Positions 8,635 through 18,500 of a stretch of 64,000 bases of DNA are shown piece by piece (the first letter of the stretch is position 1; each line of letters starts with the position of its first letter). The notes beneath the pieces were generated by a model, which did not search any database, had not been told where the DNA came from, and saw only the letters and a list, made by a program, of their open reading frames with translations. The position numbers and the translations under genes were made by a program. This DNA comes from Alkalimonas cellulosilytica (lineage in GTDB: Bacteria; Pseudomonadota; Gammaproteobacteria; Enterobacterales; Alteromonadaceae): positions 124,001-188,000 of the forward strand of contig NZ_JAUHLI010000007.1 of NCBI RefSeq assembly GCF_036325985.1, in the 5' to 3' direction.

Positions 8635-9077
8635 GGCCTGTTTCCGTTTTGCATGGGCAAGCGCTCAGCGGCTGGCCGGTTGACCAGCAGCTGGTGCTGG
8701 ATCGACGATGGATTCAGCTGCAGACGCCAGGGCTGATCGTGTTCGCTCCAGTACAAGGCCGGTTGTTGCCAGAAGCCGTTGCCGTTGACCCGCAATTGCT
8801 GGGGTTCAAACAGCAGGTGCTCAAACTGCCATTCGCGGTTGTTATCGCCATCCAGCAGCGCTACCCGGTTGTCTTCGAGCAGCAACTGGCGCGGGCTGCG
8901 CGAAAGCCGGGCTTCGAACTGACTGTGATCGAGAATGCGGTACAGCTGCTCGCGCTCTTTGAGCTGCTGGCTGCGCTGATACTGGTGAAAACCGACCGGG
9001 CCGACAAAGCTCAGCAAGACGGCGCCTATCACCATCACAATCAACAACTCGATCAGAGTAAAACCGCGCTTTCTCAT
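8631..9077 (-). CDS. GspH-like (or divergent GspG-like) pseudopilin
   Basis: A 148-aa pilin-like protein with a five-residue leader, MRKRG, then FTLIELLIVMVIGAVLLSFV. It sits where the major pseudopilin GspG normally lies, directly after GspF. However, it lacks the alpha/beta pattern and calcium-loop region typical of GspG and is closer in style to GspH. If no gspG exists elsewhere, this protein must form the pseudopilus shaft. Seven bases separate it from gspF. Confidence 0.7.
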   Translation of the reverse strand: MRKRGFTLIELLIVMVIGAVLLSFVGPVGFHQYQRSQQLKEREQLYRILDHSQFEARLSRSPRQLLLEDNRVALLDGDNNREWQFEHLLFEPQQLRVNGNGFWQQPALYWSEHDQPWRLQLNPSSIQHQLLVNRPAAERLPMQNGNRP

Positions 9078-9084
9078 GGCAACT

Positions 9085-10284
9085 TCATAGTGGCATATCG
9101 GTGACGGCGGTAATGCTGAGCATCATCACCACCACGATGCTGCCCACCACCAGGCCCATAAACATGATCAGCAAGGGTTCAAGCAAATTGGTAAAGCGGG
9201 TGACCCATTCGTAGAACACCTTGCGCGAGCGCTCAGCGATTTCCGCAAACACACCGGCCAGAGCGCCGCTTTCTTCACCAATAGCCAATAAAGCAGCGTA
9301 ATACGGCGGGTAGAGCCGGGTTTCGCTGAGGCTTTTCGCCAGGCCATTGCCACGGCGGATTTGCTCCTGGGCACTCTGGACTTCGTATTGCAGGCTGCGG
9401 GTGCGCAAAGTCTGGCAGGCAAAACGCAGCGCCCGGTCGATGGCCACGCCCGAAGCCAGCATGGTGCCCAGGGCAGCATTAAAGCGAATGCGCTCGACCA
9501 GCAAATTGGCACTGGCAAACACCGGTGCTTTTTCGCGCAGCCCCTCTAACAGCTGCTGCACCCAGGGGGACTGGCGTTGTTGCCACAGCAGGTAACCGCC
9601 CAGCAGCAGCGCCACCAGCAGATACCATTGGTAGTTTTGCATAAAGTGGGTGATGCTCAGCAGCGCCTGGGTGTAGCCCGGCAGCTCCTGCCCTTCGCGG
9701 AACATGCTGCTGAGGTTGGGAATGACAAAGTTAAAAATAAACGCCAGTGCCAACAGGCAGACCACCAGGATCACCGACGGGTACACCAACGCCTGCTTGA
9801 TTTTACCGCTGAGTTCGAGCTGGTATTTGAGTTCGCCGGACAGGCGCTCGAACACGCCGGTGAGATCGCCGGTTTCCTCGGCAATTTTCACCAGGCCAAC
9901 GTACAGGCTGCTAAAGCCGGCTTCGCCATCCAAGGCAGCCGACAGTTGCTCGCCTTGCTTAAGCTTTTGCAATAAGCGGCTGAGCAGGTCGCGCAGGGCC
10001 GGTTTTTGCACATTGTGCCGCAAAATCGCCAGGCCTTTATCCAGCTTTAAGCCAGAGCGCAGCAGCAGCGCCAGTTCGCTGGTAAAAAACTCGATGTCTG
10101 CAGTGGTTAAACGGCTGCTGCCAAGCATGGGCGTACCGGCGCTGCTTTGCTGCAGGCTGAGCTCTGCAATCAGCAATTGGTCATCCAGCAGACGCTGCCG
10201 TGCCTCGGCTTCGCTGGCAGCTTCCAGCGTGCCTTGCTGTTTAACCCCAGAGCGGTTGTAGGCTGTATAGACAAAGCGCTGCAT
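9085..10284 (-). CDS. gspF: Type II secretion inner-membrane platform protein GspF
   Basis: A 399-aa polytopic protein with the family's N-terminal opening FVYTAYNRSGVKQQGTLEA, two T2SSF domains (about residues 65-190 and 265-390) and three membrane helices (about 165-190, 213-230 and 368-392). The repeated motif GEESGALAGVFAEIAER (second copy) and EETGDLTGVFERLSGE (first copy) is diagnostic. It overlaps the GspE stop by four bases (ATGA). Confidence 0.95.
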   Translation of the reverse strand: MQRFVYTAYNRSGVKQQGTLEAASEAEARQRLLDDQLLIAELSLQQSSAGTPMLGSSRLTTADIEFFTSELALLLRSGLKLDKGLAILRHNVQKPALRDLLSRLLQKLKQGEQLSAALDGEAGFSSLYVGLVKIAEETGDLTGVFERLSGELKYQLELSGKIKQALVYPSVILVVCLLALAFIFNFVIPNLSSMFREGQELPGYTQALLSITHFMQNYQWYLLVALLLGGYLLWQQRQSPWVQQLLEGLREKAPVFASANLLVERIRFNAALGTMLASGVAIDRALRFACQTLRTRSLQYEVQSAQEQIRRGNGLAKSLSETRLYPPYYAALLAIGEESGALAGVFAEIAERSRKVFYEWVTRFTNLLEPLLIMFMGLVVGSIVVVMMLSITAVTDMPL

Positions 10285-11981
10285 CAGCCAGCCACCCTGA
10301 GCACTTCTTCTAAGCTGGTTTGGCCGCGCATGGCTTTGAGCGCACCATCTTCGAGTAAATTACGAAAACCACGTTCACGGTTTAACCGGGCCGCTTCGCT
10401 TAAAAAGTTGCTGTGGCCAAGCAAGGCGCGCAAGTCATTGTCGCAGCGCAGATACTCAATAATGGCGACCCGGCCACGGTAGCCGGTATGATTGCAGTGC
10501 TCACAGCCATGGGCTTTGCGGTAATCCGGGCTGATGCCTTGCTGAGTGGCTAGCCAGTCGAGACCCAGCAGCGCCGCTTTTTCGGCGGCCGCAGCGTCCG
10601 GCACACTGCAGTGCGAGCAAAGCTGACGGACCAACCGCTGTGCCAGCACCACTTTGACGGCGGCACTTAGCAGGAAAGGCTCTACCCCTAAATCCAGCAA
10701 GCGGGTATAAGCGGAGGGGGCATCGTTGGTGTGCAGGGTACTGAACACCAGATGGCCGGTTAAGGCCGATTGCAACGCGATACCGGCGGTTTCTTTATCG
10801 CGGATCTCCCCCACCATGATGATGTCCGGATCCTGGCGTACCACGCTGCGCAGCGCATTGGCAAAGGTAAAGCCAATCTCGCTTTGCACATGCACCTGAT
10901 TGATGCCATCGAGCTGGTATTCGACCGGATCTTCGATGGTGATGATTTTGACGCCAGGCTCGTTGCGGCGCGATAAAAACGAGTACAGGCTGGTGGTTTT
11001 GCCCGAGCCGGTGGGCCCGGTCATTAAAATCACGCCCGAGGTTGCCTGCAAGTCCTGCAGCAGCAGTTGCTCAATATCGGGCTCGATGCCTAAAGTGCCA
11101 ATGTCGTACGACAGGGCATCCTGCAACAGGAAACGCATCACCACGCTTTCGCCCTCGCCGACCGGCAAGGCCGATACCCGGATATCCACGCTGCGGCCAT
11201 CGACCCGCATTTCGATTTTGCCATCCTGTGGCCGGCGTTTTTCGGCAATGTCCATTTTGGACAGCAGCTTTAAGCGGGTGACCACCGGCAACAGCAGGTT
11301 CATCGGGATGCTGTCGGCTTCTTGCAACACACCGTCGATACGGTAGCGTACCCGCCCCTTACCTTTCCACGGCTCGATGTGCATGTCGGAAGCGCGGCGG
11401 CGCAGGCCTTTGGCAATCAGGTTATTCAGCAGGTTGACGGTAGGCGCTTCGCTGGCCAACTCTCTGAGCCGGTCTTCTTCCAGCAGGCTCAGATCGCCAT
11501 CGCTGCTTTGGCTGGGTTCATCCTGCAGCCGTTGCTGCAATTGCAGACATTGCTCTTCGGTGGCTACCAGCATGGCTGGCAGGTCATCGCCAAACAGCAG
11601 GCTGACACGCTCCAGGCCATCGATTTCTGCCGGGCTGGCACTTAACAGCGTTAAGGTTGTATCACCATTCAGGCAGCTGGCGTACACCGGCAGCCAGTGC
11701 TTTTCCAGCAGTGCGTGAAGTTGCTGCGACGACAACTGCTGGCGGGTACGTGCCGGCCAGTCGGTATCGTCCAATAACTGCTGGTACTGACTATCGCTTA
11801 GCAAGGACAGCTGCAACAAACGGGCATAATAGGCAGGCAGCAGCTCGGTGGAAAAAGCGCCCATCCGCACCAGAATTTGTTCCAGCCGGCCGCCATTGCG
11901 CTGCTGGTATTGCAGCGCTTTTTGCACATCCTCGGCCGGGATATGAAAGCTTTCCATCAGTGTTGCTGTTAATTCAGACAT
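10284..11981 (-). CDS. gspE: Type II secretion assembly ATPase GspE
   Basis: A 565-aa hexameric assembly ATPase. Motifs: Walker A GPTGSGKTT (322-330), Asp box IEDPVEY (349-355), Walker B IIMVGEIRD (387-395), His box TGHLVFSTLHT (408-418), and a zinc tetracysteine with CSHC (455-458) and CEHC (493-496). The N-terminal 150 residues form an N1E/MshEN-like domain. It is the first gene of the secretion block and lies 36 bases after the pyruvyl transferase gene at 12018, with no terminator visible between them, so the secretion genes may be read through from the polysaccharide genes. Confidence 0.95.
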   Translation of the reverse strand: MSELTATLMESFHIPAEDVQKALQYQQRNGGRLEQILVRMGAFSTELLPAYYARLLQLSLLSDSQYQQLLDDTDWPARTRQQLSSQQLHALLEKHWLPVYASCLNGDTTLTLLSASPAEIDGLERVSLLFGDDLPAMLVATEEQCLQLQQRLQDEPSQSSDGDLSLLEEDRLRELASEAPTVNLLNNLIAKGLRRRASDMHIEPWKGKGRVRYRIDGVLQEADSIPMNLLLPVVTRLKLLSKMDIAEKRRPQDGKIEMRVDGRSVDIRVSALPVGEGESVVMRFLLQDALSYDIGTLGIEPDIEQLLLQDLQATSGVILMTGPTGSGKTTSLYSFLSRRNEPGVKIITIEDPVEYQLDGINQVHVQSEIGFTFANALRSVVRQDPDIIMVGEIRDKETAGIALQSALTGHLVFSTLHTNDAPSAYTRLLDLGVEPFLLSAAVKVVLAQRLVRQLCSHCSVPDAAAAEKAALLGLDWLATQQGISPDYRKAHGCEHCNHTGYRGRVAIIEYLRCDNDLRALLGHSNFLSEAARLNRERGFRNLLEDGALKAMRGQTSLEEVLRVAG

Positions 11982-12017
11982 GCAGACTGTATCTCATTGC
12001 GTTCGTCAATTTGTCGG

Positions 12018-12845
12018 TTACAAACCAATATCTGCCAGTGTAAACCTTGGCTGCTCGTCAAGGAAGTCAAAAAACTCCTGGTACACGGCCGGGTTCTCTT
12101 TGGCCCATTTAATGGCGTTGTTCAGCTGCCTTGGGTTATCGCACACAGGCACCGGTAATTTCGACATGCTGACAAAACCAGAAATTTTATGGGTGTTGCT
12201 CTCCAGTGCGACAAAAGGCAACCTGGCTTTGCAGGCCGCAAAGACCGCATGATGGCGGCCGGTGACCAGTAAGCTGGCGGTTTGCATGGAGCGCACCAGC
12301 TCACTCCAGCTAAATTTTTTCATGTCTATGTAGGGCGAGCGGGCTTTGCCTGCCCCCCCTGCAGTGAACTTGACCCAACCGCCAAAATCCTTTGAGTAGA
12401 AATCGGTGATCAACTGAGCACCGGCGTAATCGGTCACTGTGGCGGTTTGATCCACCGCTGCCGCATAGGATAAATCCAGCCGCACCCGACTTTCAATGCC
12501 ATGATTTAAGCGCAAATCACGCTGACTGGCTGCTTCTCTGACCACAATAGACGGAATTTGTTGCAGCACTTTGTTGTAGCTTTTGTTGTTGTTTTGCCAA
12601 ACGCTGTTGATCAAAAACGCCTGTTTGCCTTCATCCTGTGCGGCTTTGATGGCATTGAGCTTGGTTTTGTGATCTTTGGCGTTGTCGTGCATGGAGCCTT
12701 CGCCATTGACCAGCAGGATATCGTAGTCCTCACCGTCCGCGACCCGCTGATAACGGCCATCCAGCAGTTGGTGCAAATACGCCATTACCGCCTGGCAACC
12801 ACAGTGCAAATTGGAATGATCGCCTAAAATACGTATTTTTTTCAT
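12018..12845 (-). CDS. Polysaccharide pyruvyl transferase family protein (1)
   Basis: A 275-aa protein that starts MKKIRILGDHSNLHCGCQA and carries the family's C-terminal signature TGRHHAVFAACKARLPFVAL followed by NTHKI, the GTB-like donor-site region of CsaB/PssM-type ketal-pyruvyl transferases. These use phosphoenolpyruvate to add a ketal pyruvate to a sugar of a cell-surface glycan. ATGA overlap with the 912-aa gene upstream shows translational coupling. In Bacillus, CsaB pyruvylation creates the S-layer binding site, which is suggestive given the S-layer-like gene downstream. The sugar substrate is unknown. Confidence 0.8.
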   Translation of the reverse strand: MKKIRILGDHSNLHCGCQAVMAYLHQLLDGRYQRVADGEDYDILLVNGEGSMHDNAKDHKTKLNAIKAAQDEGKQAFLINSVWQNNNKSYNKVLQQIPSIVVREAASQRDLRLNHGIESRVRLDLSYAAAVDQTATVTDYAGAQLITDFYSKDFGGWVKFTAGGAGKARSPYIDMKKFSWSELVRSMQTASLLVTGRHHAVFAACKARLPFVALESNTHKISGFVSMSKLPVPVCDNPRQLNNAIKWAKENPAVYQEFFDFLDEQPRFTLADIGL

Positions 12846-15580
12846 AAAGCTTCCTGAGCCTGGATCACGGCATCCAGTTGTTGAATGTAATCGGATTCAT
12901 CTTGTTGCAGAATGCGGCTTAACACCGGATCGGCCTGAATGTAGCCATGCTGCCAGCAGCATTGTAAAAACCGGAAGTTGCTGGCCGGATCATGCCAGAT
13001 AAAACGGGACACCTGGTTGCGCTTGTGGCCGGTATGATAGCCGGCAATGGTGCTGTCGGCCAGCCACAGGTTGGTGTTAAACACGCGAATGCTGGCCGGC
13101 TGATGCAGCAGTAAATCCAGTATCACTTTCTGGATGGCATTGACATAGCCTTTGTAAGCCGGGTTGCAATCACGATATGGCAACTGGCAGCGGGCGCGGG
13201 CCAGTTGTACGCCGGCAGGCAGACTGGTTTGGGTATCGAAGACCACCCACTGCAATTGCTGCATGCCCTGCACCAGAGCAGTATCGGTGTCTTCGCCTTT
13301 GATCAGGTCATTGGCGTAATAACTGATGTCGGTGCGACTACCAGCCTGCGCCGGGTCCCAGTAGGCTGGCAACTGGTAATTCAGTCGGATCACCAAATCG
13401 TGTTGGTCAATCAGCTCACCTTGCAGCTCGCCTACATCCACCGGCCCTACCAGGGCAATGCGCTTGCCGGCAATGGCGGCAGCAAAGGCCGGATCACGCA
13501 GGTAAGCAAAGCTTTGCCGGAATGGCGCGGGCTGGCCGCGCAGCAATTGCGCCAGTGCATGCTGTTGCTGCTGCTTGCGATCACAGCCGGCTGGCAAGGC
13601 ACTGACCGGACTGGTGGACTCCAGCACCAAGGATGCCAGCCCCTGTTGCTGTTTTTCCTGCTGATGGCAAGCCAATGCCAGCTGACGCAGACGATAAGCG
13701 GCGGCTATCTGAAAACGCAACAGCAAAATATTGCTGAGGATCAACCAGGCTTGCTCCGGTAGCCAGTGCGCCTGCAGCTGGCTGGCTGTGGCTGGTAGTA
13801 ATGCCTCAACCGTTGCCATCACCTCTGGCTTTTGACTGGCATCACCAGTACAAAGGTTGATTAAAGCGCGTTTGGCAACGCCTTGCAGCGGTTCAATGGC
13901 CTGCAACACCGCCTGGTAGAATGGCCGGGCGTTAGCATCCGATAACTGTTCCAGCAACACCGTCAGGCTGGCGATATCCTGCGGCATCAGCCGGGTTGGC
14001 TTGTCGGTTTTAAGCAGCTCGTTCCAGGCCGCTGGCTGCTGAGGCAACTGTGGATTTTGCAGCAAGGCCTGGCGTAAACGCAGCTGCTGCAATTGGTACA
14101 GGTGTGGCACACCGTACTGGTACAGAAAATTCGACGCCTGCATGGCACTGAGTTTGTCGATGGCAGTCGCTAAAGCTTCATCCGGCACCTGATGAGTCAC
14201 TAAGAAATAGGAAAAATACGCCGAAAAATACGGGTTGCTGTGCGCTGTGCTGCTGGCTTTATAAAACGCTTTGGCAAACCAGGGCCGCTGTTCGGTACTC
14301 ATGATGATGGCTTTGGTTAAGCGCTGATAACTCATTACCGAGAAACCTTCCGCGATATGAAAAGCTTTGTACCAATAATTGAGCGCCTGGCTCCAGTTTT
14401 CGCGCTGATTTTCCAGAGCGGCCAGCTCAATGTACAAATTGTGATGGTGCGGATAAGCTTTCAAGCCAAGTTGCAGCACCTGCTCCGATTCGTTAAAGCG
14501 CTGTTCCCGTCGTAGTGCAATGGCCAGGCGATACACCAGCTCAAAATGGCAGCGCGCCTGGCTGCTTTGCACTATTGGCAGAAAACTATCGATCACCGCT
14601 TGCCATTTTTTTTTCTCGAGGCAAGCTTTACCAAAAGCAACCAGTTCACGACACTTTGCTGTTGCCAGATGGCTGTAACTAAAGGGGCTGTCGCTAACCA
14701 CGGCATAAGCTGCTGTGTTCGCGAGCAGTTGGCAGATCTCTGGCTGGTGCTGCTGCTCGGTCCAAAGGGCGACATCGGACGCATCAGACAGATACGGCAA
14801 GGCGGTGTGATGGCAGTACAAACGCCAGCCTCGGCCTTTCGCCTGCGCAATCAAATCATGGTAATCCACGGGGCTTAGCCCATCCAGCCAAGGCAGCTGC
14901 TGCTGGTGCCAGCCTTGCTGCACCAGCAGTGCCTGCGACTGTGGTTCGCTTAACGAAACGGGCTGCCCCCAGTCCGGATGATACCAGGCTGGGGGATGCA
15001 GCCGGTACCAACAGATTTGCGCTGGCTCGGCTTGTTTGATCAATGCCAGCAATCGCCAATCGTAGCTGGTGAATATAATGTGCAGACGGGTGCGATAATC
15101 AAGCACCTGCTGCAGCACCGCCCGGATAAGGGCAGGCTCCACCGCGATTTCATCCAGCGACGAAGGCAAGTGGATTAACAGTTGCAAGGGCTGGCCGCTG
15201 GACTGCTGGCTTAGCTGGCTCAGCATGTCACTGAGTAACGGGATCGGATGCGCCAATGCCATTTGCCGGCGTGGTTTGCGCTGGTCTTGCCGCTCGGGAT
15301 TGAGCTCGCCAAGACGAAACTCCATCAGCTCGGCATAGCTAAGCTGCCCGATTGGCCATTGCTCGGCCTGGTTCAGCCAACAGCCATCCGGCGAGCGGGT
15401 AAATGCCGGGTCCAGTCGCTGATGCTGGTGACAAACCAACTGCTGGTCGCGCGTCCACTGCACGCTAATCTCAATGCCATCGACGCCAAGGGCCGTACTA
15501 AAAGCAGCGGCTTCCAGGCTGTTTTGCGGGTAGTAGCCGACACCGGCCTGGCCAGCAAAGATCAGGGATTTGCTAGTCAT
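12842..15580 (-). CDS. GDPD-like / TPR / GT29 (sialyltransferase-like) fusion protein
   Basis: A 912-aa, three-part protein. Residues about 1-290 resemble a glycerophosphodiester phosphodiesterase barrel (YYPQNSLEAAAFSTALGVDG followed by IEIS and TRDQQLVCHQHQ), but the usual HRG is AGQ and the E-x-D pair is EIS, so catalysis is doubtful. Residues about 300-650 are TPR-like helices. Residues about 690-890 match the sialyltransferase-like GT29 fold: KRIALVGPVDVGELQGELID followed by HDLVIRLN is the L-motif region. No signal peptide. Three bases separate it from the 1511-aa gene and it overlaps the pyruvyl transferase. It probably adds a sugar to the glycerol-phosphate polymer; the role of the GDPD part is unclear. 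Confidence 0.75.
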   Translation of the reverse strand: MTSKSLIFAGQAGVGYYPQNSLEAAAFSTALGVDGIEISVQWTRDQQLVCHQHQRLDPAFTRSPDGCWLNQAEQWPIGQLSYAELMEFRLGELNPERQDQRKPRRQMALAHPIPLLSDMLSQLSQQSSGQPLQLLIHLPSSLDEIAVEPALIRAVLQQVLDYRTRLHIIFTSYDWRLLALIKQAEPAQICWYRLHPPAWYHPDWGQPVSLSEPQSQALLVQQGWHQQQLPWLDGLSPVDYHDLIAQAKGRGWRLYCHHTALPYLSDASDVALWTEQQHQPEICQLLANTAAYAVVSDSPFSYSHLATAKCRELVAFGKACLEKKKWQAVIDSFLPIVQSSQARCHFELVYRLAIALRREQRFNESEQVLQLGLKAYPHHHNLYIELAALENQRENWSQALNYWYKAFHIAEGFSVMSYQRLTKAIIMSTEQRPWFAKAFYKASSTAHSNPYFSAYFSYFLVTHQVPDEALATAIDKLSAMQASNFLYQYGVPHLYQLQQLRLRQALLQNPQLPQQPAAWNELLKTDKPTRLMPQDIASLTVLLEQLSDANARPFYQAVLQAIEPLQGVAKRALINLCTGDASQKPEVMATVEALLPATASQLQAHWLPEQAWLILSNILLLRFQIAAAYRLRQLALACHQQEKQQQGLASLVLESTSPVSALPAGCDRKQQQQHALAQLLRGQPAPFRQSFAYLRDPAFAAAIAGKRIALVGPVDVGELQGELIDQHDLVIRLNYQLPAYWDPAQAGSRTDISYYANDLIKGEDTDTALVQGMQQLQWVVFDTQTSLPAGVQLARARCQLPYRDCNPAYKGYVNAIQKVILDLLLHQPASIRVFNTNLWLADSTIAGYHTGHKRNQVSRFIWHDPASNFRFLQCCWQHGYIQADPVLSRILQQDESDYIQQLDAVIQAQEAL

Positions 15581-15583
15581 GGC

Positions 15584-18500
15584 TCACTCCGAAGCATCGC
15601 TATCTTCAGCGATGGTGCGGTAAAACATAGCGAGTGCTTCCTGCTGATAATGCTGAATATCGAACAGCTCCTGCTGATCCTGACCGGTTAAAAAACGCTC
15701 CATGCCCTGCAACAGGCCAGCCACGGAGTTTTCTACCAGGGTGCCGGTACGGCCTTGCAGCGCACTGCGCGAACCGGTGATATCGGTGGAGAGTATTGGC
15801 TTTTGCAGGATCATGGCTTCAAACAACACCATGGGCTGGCCTTCGTGGTTGGACGATAACACAAAGCAGTCCGCTGCTTTGAGCAGTGGAAATGGATTTT
15901 TCCGCTGCCCCAGCAAATGCACCGATCCTTGCAGTTTCTTCGCCAGGATCTGCTGCGACAACTCGCTTTGCAAAGGACCACTGCCAAGAATGATCAGCTG
16001 GGTAGCTGGATAACGGGCGTGCAGCTGGCTAAAAGCTTCGATCAACTTGTGGTGGTCTTTTTCGACCGATAAGCGCCCCATGGTGATAAAGGTCGTGCAG
16101 CCGGGGCGGAACAGCGCCTGATCACTGGCCTGTTCAAACGGTTCCGCTGCCAGGCGCTTGACGCGCTCTGGATCTTGCAGGTTGTTGCTAAAGCAAAAAC
16201 GCGCCGCATCCAGCCCAAAGGCTTCGGCCAGATTTTGTTGGTTTAACGCGCTGGTTTGCTCGGATACGGAGACCAGTTTGTGATAAAAGCGGTACAAATG
16301 GAAAATGTTTTGCAGGTAGGGAAAGCGCGCCTGCCACTCAGCATGCAAATCGTTATGCAAATAAATCACCCGCTGCTTAATCTGTTGACCAAAAGCAAAC
16401 AAATTCGCCCAGAGCAAATCGTAGCCAGAGAAGTGGATGGCCACATCAATGGGGCGTGGACCAAAGATACGGGTAAAGTCGCGGGCATACATGCCGGCCA
16501 GAATGCGCCATTCCTGCTCGGTCAGGTGCTGATAATACTGTTTTTCTGCCCGTAAACGAACTTCGCGCTCCTGCAGGGTCATCACCACGCTGCCATAGCG
16601 GGGGACATAAGGGAGCGTCTGCGGAAACTCATAAAACTTCTCCAGGTTGGCCGGTACCGACTCAATGGAGTGTGGCAAAAATGGGATCACCAGCTGGTAC
16701 TCTGAATCCCGGGTGGCAGCGAGCAGGTTTTGAAACGAACTGGTAATGCCATTGGGGGCAAAAGATCCCGGGCAAATCAGTGCAATTTTTTGCGACGATT
16801 GTGCCCCATCGTACTGCACTGCCTGATGCTGATCGCGCATAAAGAAGTCAATGACCCTGGCGGCAGCCCGGCCATCTTCATGCGGGCAGAATTCGGCGTT
16901 GGCGGCAGCAAAGGCGGCTTGCTTGCCAGCCAGCCCCTGCGTTAACGCCTGCTGCAGCGCTGTACTTAGCTCATCAATACTTTGGCACACAGAGCCTGGC
17001 ATTTGTTCCATGCTAAAATACAGGCCCCGCTCTTGCTCGTATTCTGCCAGATCATAGGCGTAGTAAAGGATTGGTTTTTGTCTGGGCAGGAAGTCGAAGA
17101 AGATGCTGGAGTAATCGGTAATGAGCACATCGACAATAGCCAGCAACTCATTGGTATCGATAGACTCCGGCACGACCTGACAATTGAGCGCTGACTCTGC
17201 CAGCAAGGCTTCCATCAGGCTGTGTCCGCGAAACAGCAATTGGCACGGCTGCTGGCTCAGTACGGTCATGTCATCGGCCAGCTTGTCGGTATCGAAACGC
17301 ACATCGGTCAGGGTGCCACGCCAGGTGGGAGCATAGAGCACTACCGGCAGCTCCGGCTGCAATCCCAGACTGGTTTTTAGCTGCTGTTTTTCCTGCTCCG
17401 TCAGATTGAGAGTGCGATCAATGCGCGGGTAGCCTGTTTCTGCCAGCTTGCCCTGAAACAACGGCTTTAAGTCGTAGCTGTTGATGGTGATGCCGGTGGT
17501 GTGAGGATTAGGCGTGATCAGATGCGTCGCTTGCAGGAAGTTACGCTGCGTTCGCTTGTGATCAAAAAACTTGTACTTTTGTTCTTTGCCAAGGGTCTTT
17601 AATGGCGTGCCGTGCCAGGTGGCAAGATAACGCTGATCCGGCCGGGTAGAGAAGTACGGCGGGAAGCCACTGTTGTTGATCAAATAAGCGGCGCTGGCAA
17701 TGTAACGTAAATACAAATCGCTGGCTTTGGGCACAAAGACAATGTTCGGCTGCTGCCGGTATTGCTGCGGGATCCGCGCCAGGTCGTTGATCACCCAGAC
17801 ATGGGTGTAATGGGCAAAGTCTTCGCTTTGCAACAGCTCGACAAAGAGGCCGTACGGATTGCACGACATGCCATTGCCGTTAAAGCTTTCATACACAATG
17901 CAGCGCGGCTGCAGCGGCAAGGTTTCCCGGTAATGGGCATAACGCGCCAGCAACGAGACGGTGGCACTGAGTGGGGTGCTGGCTGGCTCATCGCCAAAAG
18001 GCGGCTCCAGATGATAACATTGCAGGTAGCTGTGGCAGGCCTGCTGCTGCAGCCCCTGCTTCGCCTGGCAGGCTGCCAGCAACTCAAAATAAAGCGGCTG
18101 GTGCTCTGCCGAACGGGCGATGGCCTGTGCTGCCGCTTCGGCGGCCTCTGGCCATTCGGCCAAAACGGCATGGGCCTGCGCCAAACCAAACCAGACTTCA
18201 GCCGACACCGTATCCTGCTGCAGTTGCTGGCGCAATAGATCACGAGCGGCACTGGCTTTTTGCTGCCAGGCCGGGTTGGCCGGCATGGATAACAGATGCT
18301 GGTTGGCGGGCAGCTGGCGGGCGGGCGATACGGCGGCCAGTACCAAGGGGGCGGTAGCTTTATCTTCGGTGGTTGTTAGCACTGCAGCCGGCATGGCTGC
18401 AAACACCTGCAGGGCTTCTTGCCAACGCTGCTGAGCGGTTAAACAACGGGCATAACGATAATGCCAGTACCGCTGCTCTGGCTTTAACGCAACAGCCAGT

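Noticed and set aside
2093..11981. Annotating the secretion block as an MSHA or type IV pilus.
   Set aside because: The GspK-like protein without Glu+5, the GspI- and GspJ-like set and the L-M-C-D order fit T2SS better, and no pilT-type retraction ATPase or major pilin is present.
12842..15580. Calling the 912-aa protein an active glycerophosphodiester phosphodiesterase.
   Set aside because: The HRG and E-x-D catalytic elements are not present in the aligned positions, so only a GDPD-like fold is claimed.
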